Positions 36,163 through 43,964 of a stretch of 51,572 nucleotides of DNA are shown here, piece after piece. The notes under the pieces were generated by a model. It was not told the DNA's origin and ran no database searches. It saw nothing but the letters and a program-made list of their open reading frames with translations. The first letter of the stretch is position 1; the number at the start of each line of letters is the position of its first letter. Both the position numbers and the translations under genes were made by a program. The stretch comes from Chloroflexota bacterium (GTDB lineage: Bacteria > Chloroflexota > UBA11872 > UBA12225), in assembly GCA_009693165.1 (NCBI GenBank), contig SHXX01000007.1, positions 1 to 51,572 on the forward strand, read 5' to 3'.

Positions 36163-36240
36163 ATGTCACCCTCTTGGCAACGGAAACCACTGGTATGGTC
36201 AATTGCGCAACACCGCGCTTCCAAAATCCCTGATCACCGT

Positions 36241-36253
36241 TCCACCTAGTGGA
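36241..36253. promoter_or_regulatory. Palindrome at the start point of the solute-binding protein promoter
   Basis: TCCAC-cta-GTGGA, a perfect 5-3-5 inverted repeat directly downstream of the -10 box, covering the predicted transcription start. This is a usual place for a repressor operator. Short enough to be chance. Confidence 0.4.
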
Positions 36254-36254
36254 C

Positions 36255-36283
36255 ACGATAGTCCTCTAGCAACCTGTTGTCAA
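36255..36283 (-). promoter_or_regulatory. Sigma-A-type promoter of the solute-binding protein gene
   Basis: TTGACA (36283-36278, perfect -35), 17-nt spacer, TATCGT (36260-36255, 4 of 6). It points at the solute-binding protein gene with a leader of roughly 85 nt and a GAGGG ribosome binding site near the ATG. Confidence 0.75.
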
Positions 36284-36359
36284 CACCGTATGGATCAGTA
36301 TGGTGATGGCCCGTACACAAAAGAATTAATCGGTTGCGCGGTGATGACTACGCGAATGA

Positions 36360-37691
36360 TCAAGCCCGCAGACGTTCCCTGAACGTGTCGGCATCGATTT
36401 CCGGGCCGATATATGCGAGGTTCAGCCATTTTCCCGACAATACGCGCTGCGCAACCCGCAATACGTCGTCGGCGGAGACTGCTTCAAGCCGTCCGAGAGC
36501 TTCGTCCGGACTAAGTTCCTCACGACTGAGGAGAGCCTGCGTGCCGTACCAGTTTGCGACGCTGTAGCTGTCTTCCAGTCCGAGCCATGTCCGGCCCTTG
36601 ATGTACTCCTTGACCTTCCGCAATTCGGTCTCCGGGACGGGGCCTTGCCGAAGCCGGTCGATTTCCCTGAGGATTGCGTCAAGGGCTTCATGCGACTGTT
36701 CCGGATCAACGCCGGCCGCGACCACGAGCGCACCTGCGTCGTGGAACCCGGCGACGTACGACGAGACGTCATACGCTAGCCCAAGGCGCTCCCGGACTTC
36801 GAGGAACAGTCGGCTACTCATGCCGTCACCGAGAATGGCATTAGCAAGACGCAGGGCAAAGCGATCCGGGTCGTTTCTTGGGAGGGCGTAGCCCCCGATA
36901 GCCAGGTAAGCCTGTTCGGTCGGACGCACCTGCATCGAAACCTGCGCGTTTTCGGGCGCGCTTGTTGCGGACACCCAGGCTGGTGCAGGTTCACCAACGT
37001 CTCCGAGGCGCTGTTCGGCCAATTTGATGACGTGGTCCGGGTCTGCATTCCCCGCAACCGTCAATACCGCGTTCGCGAGCCCGTGGGTCCTCCTGATGTA
37101 CTTGGCAATTGACCCCGGGGTCTGGCTGTTTACGGTTTCCGCGGTACCGGCAATCTCTCGACCAAGAGGTTGGTCGGGCCACAATGCCTCCGACAACAGT
37201 TGGTGGACCCACTCGCCAGGTGCATCCTGGGCAAGGCCAAGTTCCTCGAGGACAACCCGTTTTTCCTTGTCAAGTTCCTCGTCATCGAGGCGAGGTGAAC
37301 GGACCATATCTGACAAGAGATCGAATGCAAGGTCAGCGTGACGGCTGGCGACCTTGGACCAATAGACTGTCAATTCCTTATCGGTGGAGGCATTCAGAAC
37401 GCCACCGACCCCTTCGATCGCCTCTGAAATCGACTGCGCCGTCGGGTAGCGGGCACATCCTTTGAAAAGCATATGCTCAACAAGGTGTGCAATGCCTTGC
37501 TCTTCAGCTGCCTCGTAACGTGAACCAGTTCCGAAGCAGAGCGCCAGGGTTGCCGACCGTGTGTGAAGCATCGGCGCCACGCGAATGCGGAGGCCGTTTG
37601 CCAGCTGATGGCTGATGACAGGTGCGTCCGGGGAAGAGATCACCACTTCCGGACTTAAACGGCGACGTGACGGTTCTCTGTTCATCATCAT
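36360..37691 (-). CDS. M16 family zinc protease (pitrilysin-like)
   Basis: 443 residues. The inverted zinc motif is HLVEHMLFKG (HxxEH), with the third ligand region in EKRVVLEELG. The second half carries RLFLEVRERLGLAYDVSSY, the conserved Arg-Tyr region, so one protein has both halves as in bacterial processing-peptidase-like M16B enzymes. No signal peptide, so cytoplasmic. Three ATGs stand in a row (37691, 37688, 37685); no ribosome binding site, and TATACT ends 4 nt upstream of the first, so the second or third fits a leaderless mRNA best. Confidence 0.92.
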   Translation of the reverse strand: MMMNREPSRRRLSPEVVISSPDAPVISHQLANGLRIRVAPMLHTRSATLALCFGTGSRYEAAEEQGIAHLVEHMLFKGCARYPTAQSISEAIEGVGGVLNASTDKELTVYWSKVASRHADLAFDLLSDMVRSPRLDDEELDKEKRVVLEELGLAQDAPGEWVHQLLSEALWPDQPLGREIAGTAETVNSQTPGSIAKYIRRTHGLANAVLTVAGNADPDHVIKLAEQRLGDVGEPAPAWVSATSAPENAQVSMQVRPTEQAYLAIGGYALPRNDPDRFALRLANAILGDGMSSRLFLEVRERLGLAYDVSSYVAGFHDAGALVVAAGVDPEQSHEALDAILREIDRLRQGPVPETELRKVKEYIKGRTWLGLEDSYSVANWYGTQALLSREELSPDEALGRLEAVSADDVLRVAQRVLSGKWLNLAYIGPEIDADTFRERLRA

Positions 37692-37695
37692 TGGA

Positions 37696-37701
37696 AGTAT
37701 A
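37696..37701 (-). promoter_or_regulatory. -10 box of the M16 protease gene
   Basis: TATACT on the minus strand, 7 nt from the second ATG and 10 nt from the third. A possible -35 (TTCATG, 17 nt from the overlapping TATATA) is weak. No Shine-Dalgarno sequence lies between. Confidence 0.45.
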
Positions 37702-37785
37702 TAGATGTCCCCACTCGGTTCATGAACGCTGATTGCGCCGCACCCGGATCTGTTGAGGCGCCACAGCTGGCGGTTCGCCCTGGGC

Positions 37786-39465
37786 CTACGCTGGCAGAAC
37801 GGATGGGGTGTTGTTAATCAAGGTCTGCAATTCTGGAACCAATGCAGCTAGTGCCTCGGACGGAGACGCGGCTCCGGTCTCCCAGGCCTGAAGCCCGTTT
37901 GCGATGATGAGTTTCGCCTGCCTGCCAGCCGGCCCATCAAGTAACGGGTCCCGCGGTGGTGCTCGCCGAATTGCTTGGGCGATCAGGTGCTCCCACTGGC
38001 CAGGGGCACGCGTGGCCGTTGGCGTTGATGGCAGTGCCCGGACCGCATCTCGAGGGAGTGGTTCTCTGGGAAGGGAAACGACGATTGGCGGTTGCTCGAA
38101 AACGGCCTGGATCCGATCTGTTGGGGTGCCAGATCCAGCTCCTGTTACGAACTGACCCAAGGCGCGAATCGCATCGCTCTGCGCACTCCGCCATGCTGGC
38201 ACAAGACGTTCTGCCAATGCGAGCCGACCAGCTTCCGTGAGCCATTTGACCAGCGTCCAGGCTTGCTCTCGGTACGTGGAACTCGGCGACACGGTGAGAA
38301 GGAACACCTCGACATCTGCGGTGGAAACGGTTCCGCGGGGCAATGGCATGAGCAGAGCCCATTGGAGGTCTGAGACATGGTCAAGGTCAATGCTTGATGC
38401 CGCGGCTCGTCCGACGCGCAGCAGGCTCGGACCGCCAATCCCGAGGCCAACCGAAGACGGGCCGCGTAGTGGCACCGGAGTAAGAACAGGTGATGGTGTT
38501 GGGGCGCCTTTAGTCACGGGACGCCCCTGACTTGGCGGTGTCGGAGCTGGTTGCCCGGTCTTTACTTGCGACGCATCCGGGCCGCGCGTAGGCCGTTGCC
38601 CAACCCGCGTCCGAAGTTCGTCGTACTTGCCAAATGCTTCAACCAGGAGCCCGAGCTTGTCGACTGCCGTCCTACCGTCTGCACTCGCCCAAGTCGCTCC
38701 CCACATCGCCGGCAGTGAGCGGATTGTCCCGAACCGCTCAATGGGCGTTGCGCCAGATTTCAGCGCGAGTGACCCGGCAGCTTCCATCGCTTCAGCGAAC
38801 TGCGTCCAGGACCACCCGTTCATCTGACGCGAGACATCCGAAATGGGCACGCTCAAAGCGGGGCTGTCGGCACTTGCGAGGCCCGCTTGCGGAAACCTCG
38901 TCCTATCCAACGCGATTCCTATTTCCTGCCCGTCCCACGCATACGGAAGTGCCCAGATGTCTCCGCCGGCTTCAGCAGCCCGGAATGCCGCAGCATCGAA
39001 CTGATCAATCTGAAGTTGATCCCGACGGACTAGGTCGGTAATGCGGGTTGCTATCCGCATCCGATGCAGGTCAGATGATGAGACACTGCTGACGACATCC
39101 GGAAGCTGACCGGACGCCGTCAGGCGTTCGAGCCACGAAGAGCGGTCAGACCCATCAGGAGGGATTACGGTACGTACACGGATACGCGGCGAACCGGAAA
39201 TCGAAGGGACGGCGTAGAACTGATCGGAAATTCCGGCAATCAGGCGCGGGCCAGGTGCCCACGTCACAATCGTTGGTCCAGCGGACGGACTTGGTGTCGT
39301 CTCGCCGAGGAGACCACCGGTTGCCACGTTCAACGCTGACCCGAACGAACCAGTGAACATGCGCCCGGCAACCGCTATCGCAATCCCGATTGGCGCTGCA
39401 AGCAACGCGCGGCGAGTGAGCGTGCTGCCAGAACGTCCCCGACCCATGCGGTGCACGCCCTGCAT
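37786..39465 (-). CDS. Divergent extracellular solute-binding-like protein
   Basis: 559 residues from the ATG at 39465; 39447 and an upstream frame to 39588 are alternatives. STLTRRALLAAPIGIAIAVAG is a twin-arginine-like signal or anchor without a lipobox cysteine. The middle resembles family 1 binding proteins (GGDIWALPYAWDGQEIGIALD, MNGWSWTQFAEAM, YREQAWTLVKWLTEAGR). A Pro/Thr-rich stretch interrupts the fold near residues 300-335. No transporter genes adjoin it; substrate unknown. Confidence 0.68.
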   Translation of the reverse strand: MQGVHRMGRGRSGSTLTRRALLAAPIGIAIAVAGRMFTGSFGSALNVATGGLLGETTPSPSAGPTIVTWAPGPRLIAGISDQFYAVPSISGSPRIRVRTVIPPDGSDRSSWLERLTASGQLPDVVSSVSSSDLHRMRIATRITDLVRRDQLQIDQFDAAAFRAAEAGGDIWALPYAWDGQEIGIALDRTRFPQAGLASADSPALSVPISDVSRQMNGWSWTQFAEAMEAAGSLALKSGATPIERFGTIRSLPAMWGATWASADGRTAVDKLGLLVEAFGKYDELRTRVGQRPTRGPDASQVKTGQPAPTPPSQGRPVTKGAPTPSPVLTPVPLRGPSSVGLGIGGPSLLRVGRAAASSIDLDHVSDLQWALLMPLPRGTVSTADVEVFLLTVSPSSTYREQAWTLVKWLTEAGRLALAERLVPAWRSAQSDAIRALGQFVTGAGSGTPTDRIQAVFEQPPIVVSLPREPLPRDAVRALPSTPTATRAPGQWEHLIAQAIRRAPPRDPLLDGPAGRQAKLIIANGLQAWETGAASPSEALAALVPELQTLINNTPSVLPA

Positions 39466-39812
39466 GAAACCCTCATTGTGCCGCACCCGTGGCATGTCTG
39501 GCATCTCTCCGGTTATCGGAAACGGATCACGAAACGTGATAGACCATGGCCACGCATCAAGGTACGGTGGTGCGATTCGCTGCCCCACGATGCCACCGGA
39601 ATGACTGCAACATGGTCGGTCGCCTCGGCACCTAGTCTAGTGACACGTTACCACCTTAGAGACCACGGTGCGGTCGTTTTGCAGTCACACTGTTGCCGGT
39701 CACCTACCGCTTTCAGCACGTTGGCTACCCCAGTTGTTGTGTGTGTCTTCCAGAAACGCTGTACGGAAGCCTAAACTGTCATCGCCGTTCCAGCGAAGCA
39801 GAACAGAGAGGC
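39466..39812. other. Divergent intergenic region with a 6-3-6 inverted repeat
   Basis: 347 nt between the solute-binding-like gene (minus) and the prepilin peptidase gene (plus). It contains ATCACG-aaa-CGTGAT at 39526-39540, a perfect inverted repeat about 60 nt upstream of the minus-strand ATG, and otherwise no gene I can support. Part of it would be coding if the minus-strand gene starts at 39588. Confidence 0.4.
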
Positions 39813-40295
39813 ATGTGTGTGGAATCTTCCGTTGGATCCGGGGTCGGCGACTATCACGCAATCGTCTTGGGAATCGGCCTCGCCGCAACATCGGTAACGG
39901 ATCTTTACCGGCGATCGATTCCGAACTACTTGACCGGAATACAGTTCATCGCCGGGTTCGGTCTGAACATCTACAAGGACGGGTGGCTTGGGCTCTCGAA
40001 ATCCGCTTCGGGAAGCATGGTTGCGCTTGCGATCGTCTGGTGGTTTTACCGTCGTGGTTCCCTCGGGGCTGGCGATGCGAAATTGTTCACTGCAATCGGG
40101 GCAGTCACGGGTCCGCTTGCACCAATCAGCATCGCGGTGTACTCCTTAGCGGTTGCTTCCGCGGTCGCGCTTGCCATGGGAAACCGTCGCCCGCAGGACG
40201 GGTCACAACCCAGTCAGTCGGGCGCCATCCCGATGGCGCCGGTTTTCGCGAGCGCGACGGCGATTACCTACATGGTTCCGCTCATGTCGCTCTGA
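39813..40295 (+). CDS. A24 prepilin peptidase, short CpaA/TadV type
   Basis: 160 residues from the ATG at 39813 (or 158 from the GTG at 39819, which has better spacing to AGAGAGG). It has several membrane segments and both catalytic Asp motifs of type IV prepilin peptidases: the first in TDLYRRSIPNYLTG and the second in GAGDAKL (GxGDxK). The N-methyltransferase part is absent, as in CpaA/TadV. It would cleave prepilin or pseudopilin leader peptides, but no pilin gene lies in the window. Confidence 0.85.
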   Translation: MCVESSVGSGVGDYHAIVLGIGLAATSVTDLYRRSIPNYLTGIQFIAGFGLNIYKDGWLGLSKSASGSMVALAIVWWFYRRGSLGAGDAKLFTAIGAVTGPLAPISIAVYSLAVASAVALAMGNRRPQDGSQPSQSGAIPMAPVFASATAITYMVPLMSL

Positions 40296-40346
40296 CCGGG
40301 CTGGATTGGAATGCGGGCATTACCGACCAAAGCTGGGGGCGAGACT

Positions 40347-41285
40347 TCAGTGCGCCTGCCGAGCCTCAGTTTCGGCCGGCTTGATGCCGTGACCCCCGAA
40401 CTCGTGCCGAAGTGCGGCGAGGACCTTCGCCCCAAACGAGTCTTCCTGTCGAGACCGGAACCGGGTCATCAGCGCGTGCGTAATTGCGAGGGCAGGCACG
40501 TCCTCCTCAATGGCCGTCATGACTGTCCATCGGCCCTCGCCAGTGTCTTCGACGTATCCGCGGATTCCATCGAGGGCCGGATCTCGGTGGAATGCTCGCG
40601 CAGAAAGTTCAAGAAGCCACGAACGAATCACGCTCCCTTGTTGCCACAAGTCGGCCAGGCCGCCCAAGTCGAAGTCATACCCGAACGTCCCGGCTTCACG
40701 CAAGAGCTCAAACCCTTCGGCATAGCTTTGCATGAGTGCGTACTCAATGCCGTTGTGGACCATCTTCACGAAGTGGCCCGCACCCGCTGGGCCAACGTGG
40801 AGGTACCCGTCTGGTGGAGCCAGCGTGCGGAAGACCGGTTCGACGTGCGCGAACGTGTCAGGATCCGTACCGATCATCAGGCAGTACCCACGTTCAAGCC
40901 CCCAAACGCCACCGCTTGTCCCACAATCAACGTACTTCAGTCCCGATGCTTGAACGTGCGCCGCACGGGCAACGCTGTGCTTGAAGTACGAGTTGCCACC
41001 GTCAACGAGAATGTCGCCAGACGCGCAGGCGTCGAGCGCCTGACTGATGGCGTCGTCGACTGCCTCCCCTTGGGGCACCATCATCCAAAGGACCCTGGGG
41101 GTTGCTAGCTCGTGCGCGACTTCGGCGATGGATCCCACCGAACGGACGGCATTCGGCAGTTCAGTGGCCAATGAGGCGCCGGTCTCCGGGTTGGCATCAA
41201 ATACCACGGCGGTATGGCCATCGCGGACCAACCGCCGCACCATATTTGACCCCATGCGTCCGAGCCCGACAAATCCGATTTCCAT
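40347..41285 (-). CDS. gnd: 6-phosphogluconate dehydrogenase, short (GndA/YqeC-like) type
   Basis: 312 residues, much shorter than the classical 470-residue enzyme, as in the short decarboxylating type. NAD(P) loop GFVGLGRMGSNMV, then DGGNSYF, DCGTSGGVWG, and the catalytic GHFVKMVHNGIEYALMQ. It converts 6-phosphogluconate to ribulose 5-phosphate. The ATG at 41285 is 9 nt after AAGGA; the ATG at 41294 touches it. AT-rich DNA with direct repeats lies upstream, and pgi is the next gene on the same strand. Confidence 0.92.
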   Translation of the reverse strand: MEIGFVGLGRMGSNMVRRLVRDGHTAVVFDANPETGASLATELPNAVRSVGSIAEVAHELATPRVLWMMVPQGEAVDDAISQALDACASGDILVDGGNSYFKHSVARAAHVQASGLKYVDCGTSGGVWGLERGYCLMIGTDPDTFAHVEPVFRTLAPPDGYLHVGPAGAGHFVKMVHNGIEYALMQSYAEGFELLREAGTFGYDFDLGGLADLWQQGSVIRSWLLELSARAFHRDPALDGIRGYVEDTGEGRWTVMTAIEEDVPALAITHALMTRFRSRQEDSFGAKVLAALRHEFGGHGIKPAETEARQAH

Positions 41286-41317
41286 TCCACTCATTCCTTA
41301 AGTTACAAAAGACATCA

Positions 41318-41355
41318 AAAAATGTAAGATAACCCACAGCAATTAAAAATGTAAG
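41318..41355. repeat. Direct repeat AAAAATGTAAG in an AT-rich gnd upstream region
   Basis: AAAAATGTAAG occurs at 41318-41328 and again at 41345-41355, a 27-bp period, in the most AT-rich stretch of the window (about 41300-41370). It probably forms part of the gnd promoter or an activator site. A TTACA...TGTAA inverted pair also spans about 41303-41327. Confidence 0.5.
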
Positions 41356-41419
41356 GTCAAACAATCAGCGAGCATGTGCGTCCTTCGCAAGCCGAACGCG
41401 AGGCACATCGGGGTCCGGT

Positions 41420-43048
41420 TCAGAGGGCATCTGCCAATGATCGGATTGCAACTGCCGGGTCTGTTCCGAGGTCGATGCGTGCAATCTGGCGATCAGCCCA
41501 GGACAGCGCTTGGAAGTCCCCGATGGATTGGGCCGTTATGAGCGCACTGAACCCGTAGTTGACACCCGGGATTGCAACGTCATGGACCGGTTGATCGAGA
41601 AGCTGGATTGAGAGCCCTGCGATACCACCTTTGTGCAGTTGCCCAGTTGAGTGCAGGAACCGCGGACCGTATCCGATGGTTACCGCAGACGGCCACGCCG
41701 ACGTTGCTACTGCGAGCCGCAACCTTTCCAACGCACGATCGATTGACGCGCTTGGGTTGAGATACGCCTGAATGGCGACGTAATCGGGCCGGTGATTGCC
41801 CGTGAGTTGGTCACGGAGAGTATCAGCCGCCTCAGATGCCAACACCGCCGGGGGTACTTCGAGCATTCCGGATTTAAGGTAGCTGTCCAGCACCTTTCGA
41901 GTGAGGACCTTGCTGAGCTCGACGTTAGGTTGATCAAAAGGTTCGATCCCAAGGAGCGCCCCGGCCACCGTGGTCGCGAATTCCCAAATGAAAAAAAGGC
42001 TGCCGAGATCCTCCGGCTTTCTCACCGCCATACGGAACACCGGTAGCCCTGCTGCCTCGAGTTCGTCGGCAGAAATCTCGTGGGCCGGACCCTGCTGGCG
42101 GTTGATGGGCCCGGTTCCGGTATCGATGGCGACGAAGAACCGGTCGTTTCCAAGTCTGGTGCCGGCAGTGATTTGTTCGCCTTCGATGGGAAGAATGCCC
42201 CCGCCGTGCTTCCCGAGGCTCTCGGCAATGAGTTGCTCGACCCATACGCCGAAACGTTCGAATGGTCTTGGGCAAAGAAGGGTGAGCTTGTTTCGTCCGG
42301 CGCGGGTGTTTGCGGCCATTGCCAAACCCAGTTGCGCACCCGGGTTCTGGTCGATAGGTATCGTCGTTTGGCACTTCGCCATGGCGTCGGCTGCGGATCC
42401 AAGCAACGCTTCGAGATTCGCACCCATCAACGCTGCCGGCACCAGACCGAAATACGAGAGAGCCGAGTAACGTCCCCCGATATCTTCGGGGTTGATGAAC
42501 GCGCGACGATACCCCCGCATGGCCGCATCGGCTGCGAGCTTTGACCCGCTATCGGTGATGGCAACGAACGATTCGCCCGCTTTCGTCTCGCCGAACCGTC
42601 TGACGGCGTGAGCCCAGAAGGTCTGCTGGAAGCAGAGGGGTTCGGTTGTCGTGCCCGACTTTGATGCGACCAGATAAATGGACGACGAAGGATCATGGGA
42701 GGCGAGCAATGCCCTGACTGCTTCAGGGTGGGTCGAGTCAAGGACCGTTACCGGAACCGCATTCTGACCAAGTGGCAGGGTGTGACGCATTACATCCGCA
42801 GCGAGTGATGAGCCGCCCATTCCGAGAAGAAGCCCTTGCTTCCTACCGGAGGACCGAACCGAGGCTGCAAAATTCTGAAGCGACGAAACCTGGGTCTGCA
42901 TCCGTGTCGCGATATCGAGCCACCCATACCGGTTTGCAATCAGTGGCTCGAGTGTTGGGTCAGCACCGAATAATTTCGGGTCTCGGTTCCATATGGAGGC
43001 AACAACGGCGCCGAGACGCGATGACAGTTCAGTGTCCGGTGAAGTCAT
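41420..43048 (-). CDS. pgi: Glucose-6-phosphate isomerase, TAL-PGI-type domain
   Basis: 542 residues. SIS-type sugar isomerase domains: LLLGMGGSSLAADVM, IYLVASKSGTTTEP, EQLIAESLGKHGGGILPIEGE (catalytic Glu) and GPRFLHSTGQLHKGG (catalytic His). This resembles the PGI half of bifunctional transaldolase-phosphoglucose isomerases more than classical PGI, but no transaldolase part is attached. With gnd downstream it links glycolysis and the pentose phosphate pathway. TATCCT ends 7 nt before the ATG and no ribosome binding site is seen. Confidence 0.9.
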   Translation of the reverse strand: MTSPDTELSSRLGAVVASIWNRDPKLFGADPTLEPLIANRYGWLDIATRMQTQVSSLQNFAASVRSSGRKQGLLLGMGGSSLAADVMRHTLPLGQNAVPVTVLDSTHPEAVRALLASHDPSSSIYLVASKSGTTTEPLCFQQTFWAHAVRRFGETKAGESFVAITDSGSKLAADAAMRGYRRAFINPEDIGGRYSALSYFGLVPAALMGANLEALLGSAADAMAKCQTTIPIDQNPGAQLGLAMAANTRAGRNKLTLLCPRPFERFGVWVEQLIAESLGKHGGGILPIEGEQITAGTRLGNDRFFVAIDTGTGPINRQQGPAHEISADELEAAGLPVFRMAVRKPEDLGSLFFIWEFATTVAGALLGIEPFDQPNVELSKVLTRKVLDSYLKSGMLEVPPAVLASEAADTLRDQLTGNHRPDYVAIQAYLNPSASIDRALERLRLAVATSAWPSAVTIGYGPRFLHSTGQLHKGGIAGLSIQLLDQPVHDVAIPGVNYGFSALITAQSIGDFQALSWADRQIARIDLGTDPAVAIRSLADAL

Positions 43049-43055
43049 GGATTGC

Positions 43056-43061
43056 AGGATA
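43056..43061 (-). promoter_or_regulatory. -10 box of pgi, leaderless-type
   Basis: TATCCT on the minus strand, 7 nt (GCAATCC) from the pgi ATG. Transcription would begin at or next to the start codon. No clear -35 at the normal distance. Confidence 0.45.
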
Positions 43062-43178
43062 CCCGGCAGGTGTTCCGATGCCGTAAGACGGGTGATTGAC
43101 CGGTTGTGAAGTGGCAGGGGTCGGTCACCATCTAGGAATGGGATGAATGGTCAATGACTTGGATGGTGGCACTCATGG

Positions 43179-43901
43179 GTGTCACAAATTGGCGCCGGTC
43201 GGTGTCTACAGTTCGAGATGCCCACGAAGTCCGCGGTGGTGATGGACGCAGCTGCAGCGAGGGTCGGCGAGGTGCCGAAGTCCCAAACCGGACCTACCCA
43301 TCCATTGTCGGCGGTGATGGAACCCGGTTACGGATTGGGCAGCGCGTCCATGGGTCCTGATCGCCAGTGCGATGCGTCGGTCCGTTCGGAAACCGAATCG
43401 CCGATGGCATTCGAGACGGCATTCGAGCGTCATTGGGCGGAAGTCTCTTCAGTCGTTGCCAGGTTGGTTGGCGACATGGATGTTGCGCGAGACATCGCAC
43501 AGGACACGTTCGTCCAACTGCTCCGCCGTCCGCCATCGCCGGATATTGCACTTCGTCCATGGCTTGTGCGCGTCGCGATCAATCGTGCGTACAACGAGTT
43601 GCGCGGGAACCGACGGCGGTATGAGCGCGAGGTGCGCGACTTTCGTGAGCGACAGGCAACGGATGAGCCGTCCAGCGAAACGGCTTCTGCGAACCTGATT
43701 GCCGAGCGCGACCTTGTCCGACAGACTTTGCTTGAACTGCCGGAACGATCACGTGAGCTGCTCGGATTGCGCGCTGAAGGGTTTAGCTACATCGATATTG
43801 CATCAGTGATGCAGATATCGCCTGGTTCGGTTGGCACCTTGCTTGCCCGCGCAGAACGGGCGTTCCGTGTCGCCTACGAAGCGCGCCGCGGAGGCATGTG
43901 A
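43179..43901 (+). CDS. ECF-type RNA polymerase sigma factor
   Basis: 240 residues from the first in-frame start; the family homology begins at MAFETAFERHWAEV (ATG at 43404), so the true start may be any of several codons between. Region 2 is seen in VARDIAQDTFVQLLRRPPSP and RPWLVRVAINRAYNELR; region 4 in LPERSRELLGLRAEGFSYID and SPGSVGTLLARAERAFR. It would direct RNA polymerase to stress promoters. The zinc anti-sigma factor gene follows 63 nt downstream. Confidence 0.9.
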   Translation: MSQIGAGRCLQFEMPTKSAVVMDAAAARVGEVPKSQTGPTHPLSAVMEPGYGLGSASMGPDRQCDASVRSETESPMAFETAFERHWAEVSSVVARLVGDMDVARDIAQDTFVQLLRRPPSPDIALRPWLVRVAINRAYNELRGNRRRYEREVRDFRERQATDEPSSETASANLIAERDLVRQTLLELPERSRELLGLRAEGFSYIDIASVMQISPGSVGTLLARAERAFRVAYEARRGGM

Positions 43902-43964
43902 AGGGTCATGGAACTTTTCGCCAGGTTCTCCTAAAAAGTTCTCGCAACAAGAAGGAATGGCACG

